Shown piece by piece: positions 9,649-17,566 of a DNA stretch of 64,000 nt. Both the position numbers and the translations under genes were made by a program. Source of the DNA: Ralstonia wenshanensis (GTDB lineage Bacteria > Pseudomonadota > Gammaproteobacteria > Burkholderiales > Burkholderiaceae); contig NZ_CP076413.1 in NCBI RefSeq assembly GCF_021173085.1, positions 2,170,001-2,234,000 of the forward strand. Direction: 5' to 3'. Positions within the stretch are counted from its first letter, which is position 1; each line of letters opens with the position of its first letter. The notes below the pieces were generated by a model. That model had not been told where the DNA came from, searched no databases, and saw only the letters and a program-made list of their open reading frames with translations.

Positions 9649-10347
9649 TTACGGCAGATCGAACACCAGCACTTCGCCACCTTCGCCGCCAGAGAGCGTC
9701 ACCGCCTCTTCTTGCGTCAGCTTGGCTGCGTCGCCGCCAACCAGCGTGCGACCGTTAACGCTCACCTTGCCACGCACCACGTGCACATAAGCACGGCGGC
9801 CTGCGGCGATTGACAAGGACGCAGTTTCTGCGCCATCAAACTTGCCGGCGTAGAGCGCCATGTCCTGGTGGACTTTCACCGAACCACCACGACCATCGGC
9901 GCTAGCGATCAGGGCGAGCTTGCCGCGCTTGGCAGCCTCGTCGAAATGACGTTCTTCATAGCCCGGCGTGAGGTTCATTTGCGCGGGCAGCACCCAGATC
10001 TGCAGAAAATGCGTGGTCTGGTCCTGCGCGTGGTTGAACTCGGAGTGACGCACACCTGTCCCAGCCGTCATGCGTTGCACGTCGCCCGGGCGCAGCACGC
10101 TACCGTTGCCCATGCTGTCCTTGTGCGCCAACTCGCCGTCGAGCACGTAGCTGATGATTTCCATGTCACGGTGGCCGTGGGTGCCAAAGCCCATGCCGGC
10201 TGCGACGCGGTCTTCATTGATGACGCGCAACGGGCCGAACTGGACGTGCTCAGGGTCCATGTAATCGGCAAACGAGAAGCTGTGATACGACTTGAGCCAG
10301 CCGTGGTCTGCGTAACCGCGATCTTGAGAGGGGCGGATTTCAATCAT
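9649..10347 (-). CDS. Pirin family protein (YhhW-like, quercetinase type)
   Basis: A 232-residue bicupin. The N-terminal cupin carries the metal site GTHGHRDMEIISYVLDGEL (two His and a Glu) and HSEFNH, the full pirin signature. The second cupin is weaker, as usual. Relatives in E. coli (YhhW) oxidise quercetin in vitro, and others act as redox-sensing regulators; the natural substrate is unknown. No signal peptide. A LysR-type regulator is transcribed divergently from a 106-bp gap, a common arrangement for control of pirin and flavodoxin genes in response to oxidants or electrophiles (inference). Confidence 0.9.
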   Translation of the reverse strand: MIEIRPSQDRGYADHGWLKSYHSFSFADYMDPEHVQFGPLRVINEDRVAAGMGFGTHGHRDMEIISYVLDGELAHKDSMGNGSVLRPGDVQRMTAGTGVRHSEFNHAQDQTTHFLQIWVLPAQMNLTPGYEERHFDEAAKRGKLALIASADGRGGSVKVHQDMALYAGKFDGAETASLSIAAGRRAYVHVVRGKVSVNGRTLVGGDAAKLTQEEAVTLSGGEGGEVLVFDLP

Positions 10348-10372
10348 TTTGATGAATCTCCTATCCGAATTA

Positions 10373-10399
10373 CTGCGTCGATGTGTGAATGGTACGCAG
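10373..10399. promoter_or_regulatory. Inverted repeat in the LysR-pirin divergent promoter region
   Basis: CTGCGT and ACGCAG are separated by 15 bp and sit between the divergent pirin and LysR starts. The position fits a LysR-type recognition element controlling both genes, but the spacer is wider than the usual T-N11-A core, so this is tentative. Confidence 0.4.
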
Positions 10400-10453
10400 A
10401 TTGGCTATAGTTGAGCGGTACGGCTTTGATTCAATACATCAAAAATTCTGAAC

Positions 10454-11356
10454 ATGGCGCTATCGCTGGAATCTCTGGAAGTGCTGGACGCGATCGAACG
10501 CAAAGGCAGCTTTGCCGCCGCGGCGCACGAACTGGGCAAAGTGCCGTCAGCCCTCACCTATGTAGTGCGCAAGCTTGAAGACGATCTCGATGTCCTGCTG
10601 TTTGACCGACGGCGCCACCGGGCGGAACTCACGCCGGCTGGCCGTGCGCTGCTCGACGAAGGCCGTCACCTGCTGCAGGCCGCGGACGAACTCGCGCGCC
10701 GCGTCAAACGCCTTGCCACCGGATGGGAAGCCACGTTGACCATCGTAGTCGACGATCTCGTGCACTTTCGCGCACTCATGCCCGTCATCCAGGATTTCTA
10801 CGCCGAAAACACCGCCACGCGATTGCGCTTCTGTCGGGAGGTGCTGGCCGGCACGTGGGACGCCCTTCTCTCCGGCCGCGCGGACTTGCTGATCGGGCCG
10901 GCACAGGTGATGCAGGTGCAGGGTATCCAGACGCGCACGGTGGGCAACATCCCGTTCATCTTTGCGGTGGCGGCGCATCACCCGTTGGCGCAAATGGACG
11001 AGCCGTTGCCGGCAACTGCCATCACGCGACATCGCATCGTTGCCGTGGGAGATACATCGCGCAATCTGCCCGCACGCACCATCGGTGTGATGGCTGGACA
11101 AGACACGCTGGTCGTGCCGTCCATGGCAGACAAGGTGCAGGCGCAGATTCGTGGCCTGGGCTGCGGCTGGCTGCCGGTGCCCCTGGCGCAACCGTATCTG
11201 GATTCCGGCGTGCTGATCGCCAAGGAAACCACCGAAGACAAGCGTGCGGGCACGTTTCAGGTTGCGTGGCGCAACAACATGCGCGGCAAGGCGCTGCAAT
11301 GGTGGGTCGACAAGCTGGAAGACCCGCGCCTGGGGCAGGCCCTGATGATGCAGTAG
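10454..11356 (+). CDS. LysR family transcriptional regulator
   Basis: A 300-residue regulator. Residues 1-60 form the winged helix-turn-helix (LEVLDAIERKGSFAAAAHELGKVPSALTY, then VRKLEDDLDVLLFDRR). From about residue 90 the periplasmic-binding-like effector domain follows (TIVVDDLVHFRALMPVIQDFY, DLLIGPA, GCGWLPVPLAQPYL). It resembles regulators found next to pirin genes. The divergent position suggests it controls pirin and the WrbA-like gene and probably itself. The inducer is unknown. Confidence 0.92.
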   Translation: MALSLESLEVLDAIERKGSFAAAAHELGKVPSALTYVVRKLEDDLDVLLFDRRRHRAELTPAGRALLDEGRHLLQAADELARRVKRLATGWEATLTIVVDDLVHFRALMPVIQDFYAENTATRLRFCREVLAGTWDALLSGRADLLIGPAQVMQVQGIQTRTVGNIPFIFAVAAHHPLAQMDEPLPATAITRHRIVAVGDTSRNLPARTIGVMAGQDTLVVPSMADKVQAQIRGLGCGWLPVPLAQPYLDSGVLIAKETTEDKRAGTFQVAWRNNMRGKALQWWVDKLEDPRLGQALMMQ

Positions 11357-11418
11357 GCGTCTCAGGCGGACAAATCGCGCACAATAGCGGCATCGGCTTC
11401 TGAGCCTGGAGCGTTGCG

Positions 11419-12354
11419 TTGTCCCAAGCCAATCTCGATTTTCCGGAATCCACCAATGCGTCGCGGGGCCAATACCGCGGCCGCTTTGCGCCCTCGCCCA
11501 CGGGGCCGTTGCATATCGGCTCGCTGGTCACCGCGCTGGCAAGCTGGCTGGATGCACGTGTACATGGCGGCACGTGGCTCGTGCGCATTGAAGACATCGA
11601 CTTCCAACGCAACGTGCCCGGCGCCGATCGCGACATCCTCGCCACGCTGGATGCGCTCGGGCTCATTCCCGACGAAGCCCCGCAGTGGCAGAGTACGCAC
11701 CTATCCCGCTTTGAACAGGCGCTGGAGCAACTGCAGGCCAGCGGCAGCCTCTACCCGTGCGGCTGCACGCGCCGTGAGATTGCGGATTCCGTCACCAGCA
11801 TCGACGCCAACGGCCACGTGCGTCACCAGACCCTGATCTATCCCGGCACGTGCCGCAACGGACTGCACGGCCGCCCGCCGCGCGCTTGGCGCGTGCGTGT
11901 GCCGGATGCCGACGCCGCCACCATCTGCTTCAACGATCGCTGGCAAGGCACGCAATGCCAGAACCTGGCTGAAGCCGTAGGCGACTTTGTGCTCAAGCGC
12001 GCAGACGGCATGTGGGCGTACCAGATTGCGGTGGTGGTGGACGATGCGACGCAAGGGATCACGGATGTCGTGCGCGGTGCCGACCTGCTCGACTCGACGC
12101 CGCGCCAGATCTACCTGCAACAGCTGCTGGGGCTGCCCGCGCTGCGCTACCTGCACGTGCCCGTGGTGGTGAACGCCGACGGCGAGAAACTCAGCAAGCA
12201 GACGGGCGCGCGCGCCATCAGCCGCAATCAACCGCTGGCCGCGTTGACGGAAGCGGCCCAACACCTGGGGCTGGACATTCGCGCGGGGGATGTGGAGGGG
12301 TTCTACCGGGACGCCGTCCCGGCATGGGCCAATCGCCTGGCACAACCGGCCTGA
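11419..12354 (+). CDS. gluQ: Glutamyl-Q tRNA(Asp) synthetase
   Basis: A 311-residue truncated glutamyl-tRNA synthetase paralog that glutamylates queuosine 34 of tRNA(Asp) and lacks the anticodon-binding domain. It has the HIGH-like [13 protein letters not shown] near residue 24, a Cys cluster ([15 protein letters not shown]) likely to bind zinc, and the KMSKS-like GEKLSKQTG. The start is a TTG: GGAG lies 7 bp upstream and no ATG precedes the conserved [11 protein letters not shown] segment in this frame. The gene converges on rhlE. Confidence 0.93.
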   Translation: MSQANLDFPESTNASRGQYRGRFAPSPTGPLHIGSLVTALASWLDARVHGGTWLVRIEDIDFQRNVPGADRDILATLDALGLIPDEAPQWQSTHLSRFEQALEQLQASGSLYPCGCTRREIADSVTSIDANGHVRHQTLIYPGTCRNGLHGRPPRAWRVRVPDADAATICFNDRWQGTQCQNLAEAVGDFVLKRADGMWAYQIAVVVDDATQGITDVVRGADLLDSTPRQIYLQQLLGLPALRYLHVPVVVNADGEKLSKQTGARAISRNQPLAALTEAAQHLGLDIRAGDVEGFYRDAVPAWANRLAQPA

Positions 12355-12361
12355 TGCAATT

Positions 12362-12395
12362 GACCCTGGCGGCGGGAGCACCGCCGTCTTGGGTC
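12362..12395. other. Hairpin between convergent gluQ and rhlE
   Basis: An imperfect stem: outer GACCC/GGGTC and inner CGGCGG/CCGCCG around GAGCA. It lacks a T-run on either strand, so termination strength is unclear. Confidence 0.4.
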
Positions 12396-12402
12396 GACTG
12401 AC

Positions 12403-13899
12403 TTAGCGCTTACGCGGCACGCCGCCGAGCAGCGCCGCGATCGGGCGCTTGGCACTGCGCGGATGTCCGGTCGCTTGTGCCGGCTTGGCAGCCTCTGCCG
12501 ACTCCGCCGGCAGAGACGATTCGTACGGGCGATTGAAGAACGGGTCGTCCGATGGGCGGAATGCCGGGCGCACGATGGTGTGATCGAGCACGCGGGCGCC
12601 ATTACGCTCATCGCGCTCACGGGCGCGGCGGACTTCTCCGCGGGCACGCTTCTCGTCTCGCTCACGACGTTCACGGTCACGCGCCTGCTCGCCGGTCGGA
12701 TCGAAATCAGCGAGTTGCTCGCGTGGCAGGTTGCGCTTGATCAGCTTTTCGATGTCGGCCAGGAAACGCTCATCGCCCGGCGCGAACAGCGACAGTGCAT
12801 CACCGGAAGCACCGGCACGGCCCGTGCGGCCGATACGGTGCACGTAGTCTTCCGCGTTGAACGGGAGGTCGAAGTTGATCACGCACGGCATCTGCGAGAT
12901 GTCGAGACCGCGCGCCGCCACGTCGGTGGCCACCAGCACGTCAACGGTACCTTGCTTGAATGCTTCAAGCGTTTGCATGCGCTCGGTCTGCGTCTTGTCA
13001 CCGTGGATGGCGTTGGCGTTGATGCCTTCGCGCTCCAGCGCGCGCGCCAGGCGCGAGCAGCCGATCTTGCTGTTGGAGAACACGATGCACTGGCGCGGAA
13101 GACCTTGATCCGCACGCTGCTTCAAGAGGTGCACGAGCGCCGCTTGCTTGTGGTTGTCCGGCACCGTGTAGATGACCTGGCGGACGTTCTCTGCCGTGGC
13201 GTTGCTGCGTGCCACTTCAATGGTTTGCGGATGACGCAGGTAGCTCGCGGCCAGCTTCTTGATCTCCGGCGAAAACGTGGCCGAGAACAGCAGCGTCTGG
13301 CGGTGAGCCGGCAGCAGGTTGATGATGCGCTGCAGGTCGGGCAGGAAGCCCATGTCGAGCATGCGGTCGGCTTCGTCCAGCACCAGCATGCGCACTTGCG
13401 ACAGGTTCACGCTGCGCTGCTGCACGTGATCGAGCAGACGACCCGGCGTGGCAACGAGGATTTCCACGCCGCGGCGCAATTGCTCGGTCTGCGGGTTCAT
13501 GTCGACACCGCCGAACACGACGGCGCAGCGCAGCGCCGTGTACTTCGCGTACTTGGCGACGTTGTCATATACCTGGTCGGCAAGCTCGCGCGTGGGCGTG
13601 AGAATCAGCGCCCGCACCGGGTGGCGCGCCGGCGACGCGCTCGTGTTGGCGTCGGGCAGCAGGTTGTGGATGATCGGCAGCGAGAAACCGGCGGTCTTGC
13701 CGGTGCCGGTTTGTGCGGCGCCCATGACGTCGCGACCGGCGGTCACCACCGGAATGGCGGCGGCCTGAATGGGTGTGGGCTTGGTGTAACCGCTTTCGGT
13801 CAGCGCGCGGAGGACGTCCGGATGCAGGCCGAAGCTGTCGAATGTCACCGATTCATTGGCCGGCGCTTCTGACGCTTCAGACATCGTTGCAGTATTCAT
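12403..13899 (-). CDS. rhlE: DEAD-box ATP-dependent RNA helicase, RhlE type
   Basis: A 498-residue cytoplasmic RNA helicase. Motifs in order are the Q motif (PTPIQAAAIP), Walker A AQTGTGKT, PTRELA, VATPGR, DEAD, SAT, then in the second RecA domain VFSNSK, ATDVAARGLD and HRIGRTGR. A C-terminal basic/acidic tail of about 100 residues (RDRERRERDEKRARGEVRRARERD split by short linkers) probably contacts RNA non-specifically. The frame opens 16 codons earlier, but I chose the ATG giving MNTATMSEASE; the next ATG, five codons later, is also possible. Likely roles are ribosome assembly and cold-related RNA remodelling. Confidence 0.93.
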   Translation of the reverse strand: MNTATMSEASEAPANESVTFDSFGLHPDVLRALTESGYTKPTPIQAAAIPVVTAGRDVMGAAQTGTGKTAGFSLPIIHNLLPDANTSASPARHPVRALILTPTRELADQVYDNVAKYAKYTALRCAVVFGGVDMNPQTEQLRRGVEILVATPGRLLDHVQQRSVNLSQVRMLVLDEADRMLDMGFLPDLQRIINLLPAHRQTLLFSATFSPEIKKLAASYLRHPQTIEVARSNATAENVRQVIYTVPDNHKQAALVHLLKQRADQGLPRQCIVFSNSKIGCSRLARALEREGINANAIHGDKTQTERMQTLEAFKQGTVDVLVATDVAARGLDISQMPCVINFDLPFNAEDYVHRIGRTGRAGASGDALSLFAPGDERFLADIEKLIKRNLPREQLADFDPTGEQARDRERRERDEKRARGEVRRARERDERNGARVLDHTIVRPAFRPSDDPFFNRPYESSLPAESAEAAKPAQATGHPRSAKRPIAALLGGVPRKR

Positions 13900-14138
13900 A
13901 GGGGGAGATGCGGCATGCCGGTTGGCATGGCGGCGCGCCAGACCCAAGCGGACGATCCCGCGTGCGGCTCGCGCAAAGCGTTAAAAATCAAAAGTTTATC
14001 ACGTGACACCCGGCCCCGGACGGATGACAGGCTCGCCCAGGCCACTGCCGGCACCACGGCTGCCTTGACACGGATCAAGTGTGACGGGCACGCGCTGCGC
14101 GACCATCGAAACATTCCAACCGCGCGCCGCCCTCTCCC

Positions 14139-14954
14139 ATGGTCACCACGCTCTACGAAACGCCCGAGCACGTCTGCCTGATGTTTTCGGATCTGGTCGA
14201 CGATCACGACGACCTGCCGGTGCAGACGAACCAGTTCCTCATCGTCGATCACGGCCACGGCGCGCTGATCGATCCGGGCGGTCAGATGACCTACAACGCG
14301 CTGTTTTTGGCGATGAACCGGTACTTTCCGCCCAAGCAGCTCGACTACGTGCTGGCCTCGCATGCAGACCCCGACATCGTCGCCTCGGCAGGACGGTGGC
14401 TGACAAGCTCAAGCTGCGACATCCTGATCTCCCGCGTGTGGGAACGCTTTCTGCCGCACTTCTGCAGCGTCGGCAAGACCGAGGGCCGCATCGTGCCGAT
14501 CCCGGATACGGGCATGGCGATTCCGCTGGGGCAATCGCATCTGTTGGCAGTGCCGGCGCACTTCCTGCATTCGGAAGGCAATTTCCAGTTCTACGATCCG
14601 GTGTCGCGCATCCTGTTCTCGGGCGATCTGGGGGCCTCGATGGTGCACGCCAATGTGGCCGCCAAGCCCGTGGAAGATTTTGACGCGCACCTGCCGCTGA
14701 TGGCGCCCTTCCACCGCCGCTACATGAGCGGCAACCGCGTGTGCCGGCTGTGGGCGCAGATGGTGCGAGGGCTCGATATTGAATGGATCGTGCCGCAGCA
14801 CGGCCAAGCCTTCCGTGGCAAAGCCATGGTCAACCGGTTCATCGAATGGGTTGAGACGCTCGACTGTGGCATCGACCTGATGACGCCCGAAGTCTTCCGC
14901 CTGCCTGCGTTGCCGAAGGCGCCGGCCGGCGCGGCGCTCAAGACGCGCGCTTAG
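14139..14954 (+). CDS. ODP-type diiron metallo-beta-lactamase-fold protein
   Basis: A 271-residue MBL-fold protein of the oxygen-binding diiron (ODP) group related to flavodiiron proteins. It has QTNQFLIVDHGHGALIDPGG, then the metal motif SHADPDI near residues 75-81 (H-x-D-x-D rather than HxHxDH), then PAHFLHSEGNF, FSGDLGAS and VPQHGQAFRG, which provide the remaining His and Asp ligands. It has no flavodoxin domain, so electrons or signals must come from a partner. Relatives can sense or reduce O2 or NO. The 3' end overlaps the convergent tetR gene by 17 bp. No promoter motif was clear. Confidence 0.82.
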   Translation: MVTTLYETPEHVCLMFSDLVDDHDDLPVQTNQFLIVDHGHGALIDPGGQMTYNALFLAMNRYFPPKQLDYVLASHADPDIVASAGRWLTSSSCDILISRVWERFLPHFCSVGKTEGRIVPIPDTGMAIPLGQSHLLAVPAHFLHSEGNFQFYDPVSRILFSGDLGASMVHANVAAKPVEDFDAHLPLMAPFHRRYMSGNRVCRLWAQMVRGLDIEWIVPQHGQAFRGKAMVNRFIEWVETLDCGIDLMTPEVFRLPALPKAPAGAALKTRA

Positions 14955-15648
14955 CGCCAGATGCCGGGGCGGCCGGCAAAATGATCTTCATCATGGCGCC
15001 CGACAGCTCCACCGCCAGCACCTCGGCATCGATGCGCGACGGGTCATGCCAGGTGTACATGAAACCCATGACGCCGCCCATCGAGTGCGCGGCGACGCGC
15101 GCATCGCCAAAGTCAAACACGCCGGCGCGCTTGCCCTCGTCGAGCAGCGCATAGAGATCGCGGTAATACGCCCGCGACATGCCGTGCAGCCACTCCACCG
15201 TTTCGGGGCGCAGGTATTGCCGATCGCGATACGTCAGCGCAGCGGCGTAATGGCAGGCAATGCAGCGGCGCGCCATTTCCAGCAGACACGCCTGCAAACG
15301 CTCTCGCACTGGCAGCGCCGGATCGGCCGTCTCGCGGATGGCCGACAGGCAGATCTGCGCGGCCTCACGGCACAGGATGTCGAAGATCTCGTACTTGTCG
15401 GTGAAGTAGTAGTACACCGCCGGCTTGGTCACCCCGAGCGCGCTGCAGAGGTCGCTCATCGTCATGCCGGCATAGCCTTTGGTGAAGAAGAGCTGCGCGG
15501 CTGTGTCGAGAATCTGCCGGCGGCGGGCCTCCTGCCGCTCGGCGATGTGCGGGCGCGTGACCGGCGATGTGACGCCAGAGGCTTCGGGGGCCTCGGATTC
15601 ACCAGACGGTTGCACGTCGGGAACGACAGATTTGCGGACGATGGACAT
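14938..15648 (-). CDS. TetR family transcriptional regulator
   Basis: A 236-residue regulator with about 40 disordered residues, then the TetR N-terminal domain (RRRQILDTAAQLFFTKGYAGMTMSDLC and GVTKPAVYYYFTDKYEIFDIL) and an alpha-helical ligand domain with TYRDRQYL. An upstream in-frame start is open, but the ATG giving MSIVRKSVV fits better. The gene is divergent from the acyl-CoA synthetase-carboxylase operon, and two inverted repeats lie between them, so it probably represses that operon and itself with an acyl-CoA or related ligand (inference). Its end overlaps the convergent MBL-fold gene. Confidence 0.92.
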   Translation of the reverse strand: MSIVRKSVVPDVQPSGESEAPEASGVTSPVTRPHIAERQEARRRQILDTAAQLFFTKGYAGMTMSDLCSALGVTKPAVYYYFTDKYEIFDILCREAAQICLSAIRETADPALPVRERLQACLLEMARRCIACHYAAALTYRDRQYLRPETVEWLHGMSRAYYRDLYALLDEGKRAGVFDFGDARVAAHSMGGVMGFMYTWHDPSRIDAEVLAVELSGAMMKIILPAAPASGAKRAS

Positions 15649-15671
15649 GGCGCATATTTTCGCATGCCGCC

Positions 15672-15695
15672 CGCGTATGCGCCGTGGCATACGCG
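15672..15695. promoter_or_regulatory. Candidate TetR operator upstream of the regulator gene
   Basis: CGCGTATGC-N6-GCATACGCG is a perfect 9-bp inverted repeat spanning 24 bp, 23 bp ahead of the tetR start. Length and symmetry are typical for a TetR dimer site, consistent with autoregulation. Confidence 0.6.
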
Positions 15696-15724
15696 CATCT
15701 GGCGACAGCATTGCTCTTAAATGC

Positions 15725-15753
15725 TTGACGCATCAAAGAACGCTTTCTATATT
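15725..15753 (+). promoter_or_regulatory. Sigma70-type promoter of the acyl-CoA synthetase-carboxylase operon
   Basis: TTGACG (-35) and TATATT (-10) are separated by exactly 17 bp in an AT-rich patch that contrasts with the GC-rich surroundings. Transcription would start near position 15760, about 90 bp ahead of the first gene. Confidence 0.7.
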
Positions 15754-15755
15754 CT

Positions 15756-15767
15756 TACCCGTTGGTA
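15756..15767. promoter_or_regulatory. Candidate operator overlapping the transcription start
   Basis: TACC-CGTT-GGTA is a perfect inverted repeat lying directly after the -10 box, where a bound repressor would block initiation. A 12-of-14 match to the surrounding TTACCCGTTGGTAT occurs upstream of the DUF2957 genes at 28049. Confidence 0.5.
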
Positions 15768-15848
15768 TAAAAAATTACTTTTTAGTATAGAGAGTGCGGC
15801 GCCGCTGTGCGCACGCACTGCACAACCCAACGGAGACAAGCTTTGGCG

Positions 15849-17552
15849 ATGGACGAGTCCGAGTATCTCGGCCGCGTTCGCGCGCTCTGGGCGCGCGCAT
15901 GGCCGGTGGATACCCCACGTGAGCCGCATTATCCAATCGGGCGCGTAGCCCTCACCGACTACCTGCGGCACTGGGCACGCACCACGCCAGACAAACCGGC
16001 CATCCACTTCTACGGGCACGACACAACGTTCGCCCAGTTTGACGATCTGTCCGACCGCTTTGCCGCGCTGCTCGCGCAGCACGGCATTAACGCAGGCGAC
16101 CGGGTGGCGGTGTTCCTGTCGAACTGTCCGCAATTCAATGCGGTGTTTTTCGGCATCCTCAAACTGGGTGCTGTGTATGTGCCGATCAGCCCGCTGTCGC
16201 AGCGCGCCGAGCTGATGCATGCATTGAGCGACGCCACACCGCGGGCCATCGTCGCGCTGGATCGCCTCATGCCCCTGGTGCGTGACGTGCGTACCGAAAC
16301 ATCGATCGAGCACGTTTTCGTCACCCGTTACGCAGACGTGCTGCCCGCGGAGCCGACGCTGCCGCTCCCCGCAATGCTGACCGAACCGCCGGTGGCCTGC
16401 GACGATGCGATCGACTTGTTGCCCGCATTGGCACAGACCACGCCGATTCCCCTGCCGCCTGCCTCACTCGATACAGTTGCCGCGCTCAACTACACCGGCG
16501 GCACGACGGGGCTGCCGAAGGGCTGCATCCACACGCAGGGCGACATGGTGGATATGGCCGCCGCGTTCTCGGCCGTGTCGCTGCGCGCGGATGCCGACAC
16601 CGTCATGCTCAGCTTCTATCCGCAGTTCTGGATTGCGGGCGAGAACACCGGTCTGATCTTCCCTGCCTTCCTTGGCGTACCGCTGGTGTTGCTGGCGCGC
16701 TGGGATGCCGAGGCCTTCATGGCTGGCGTGCAGCGCTACCGCGTGACCAACGGCTCGATGCTGGTCGACAGCGCCGCCGAGGTGATGGCGCATCCTCGTG
16801 TGCATGCCTACGACTTACGCTCGCTGCGGCATACGGGCGTGTCGTCGTTCGTAAAAAAGCTCAACCCCGAGTACCGCCGTGCGTGGCGTGAACTGACCGG
16901 CTCGATGATGGCCGAGAGCGCCTGGGGCATGACGGAAACGCAGACCTGCAACAGCTTCACGGTCGGCATGCAGGACGACGATTTCGACCTCCGGTCACAA
17001 CCGATTTTCGTGGGTCTGCCGGTGCCGGGCACCGACTTCAAGATCTGCGATTTCGACACGCACGAGCTGATGCCGATCGGCGCCGAAGGCGAACTCTGCG
17101 TACGCACGCCGACGCTGCTCAAAGGCTACTGGAACAAGCCGGACGCCACCGCGCAAACCCTGCGCAACGGTTGGTTTCACACCGGAGACATCGGCTGCAT
17201 CGACGAGCACGGCTATGTCCACTATCTCGGCCGCCGCAAAGAGATGCTTAAGGTCAACGGCATGAGCGTATTTCCGGCGGAGATCGAAGCTATGCTCGGC
17301 AAGCATCCGGCCATCCTCGGTTCTGCCGTGGTGGGCCGCGCCGACGAACAACGCGGCCAGCTTCCCGTCGCCTTCGTGATGCTGCGGCCCGAGGCCGTGG
17401 GCACATTGGATGACGCCACCCTTACCAGTTGGTGCCGCGACAACATGGCTGTCTACAAGGTGCCCGTCGTGCGCATCGTCGACGCGCTGCCACTCACGGC
17501 TACCGGCAAGGTGCGCAAGCAGGATCTCGCACCACTCGCTGAACAGATCTAA
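15849..17552 (+). CDS. AMP-forming acyl-CoA synthetase
   Basis: A 567-residue adenylate-forming enzyme that would activate a carboxylic acid, probably a fatty acid, to its CoA thioester. Key motifs are the ATP loop YTGGTTGLPKG (215-225), AWGMTETQT, the hinge region GWFHTGDIG and GRRKEMLKVNG, and the C-terminal catalytic Lys in TATGKVRKQD. A TTG two codons earlier lies at better spacing (7 bp) from GGAGA and could be the true start. It is the first gene of a three-gene operon with a biotin-dependent carboxylase 14 bp downstream, which suggests its acyl-CoA product feeds the carboxylase. Confidence 0.9.
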   Translation: MDESEYLGRVRALWARAWPVDTPREPHYPIGRVALTDYLRHWARTTPDKPAIHFYGHDTTFAQFDDLSDRFAALLAQHGINAGDRVAVFLSNCPQFNAVFFGILKLGAVYVPISPLSQRAELMHALSDATPRAIVALDRLMPLVRDVRTETSIEHVFVTRYADVLPAEPTLPLPAMLTEPPVACDDAIDLLPALAQTTPIPLPPASLDTVAALNYTGGTTGLPKGCIHTQGDMVDMAAAFSAVSLRADADTVMLSFYPQFWIAGENTGLIFPAFLGVPLVLLARWDAEAFMAGVQRYRVTNGSMLVDSAAEVMAHPRVHAYDLRSLRHTGVSSFVKKLNPEYRRAWRELTGSMMAESAWGMTETQTCNSFTVGMQDDDFDLRSQPIFVGLPVPGTDFKICDFDTHELMPIGAEGELCVRTPTLLKGYWNKPDATAQTLRNGWFHTGDIGCIDEHGYVHYLGRRKEMLKVNGMSVFPAEIEAMLGKHPAILGSAVVGRADEQRGQLPVAFVMLRPEAVGTLDDATLTSWCRDNMAVYKVPVVRIVDALPLTATGKVRKQDLAPLAEQI

Positions 17553-17566
17553 CCCACACCCGTTCC

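Noticed and set aside
13999-14006. TCACGTGA upstream of rhlE as a partner of the NDH-2 palindrome
   Set aside because: An 8-bp palindrome is expected about once in 64 kb by chance, and the flanks do not match the 12-bp NDH-2 site.
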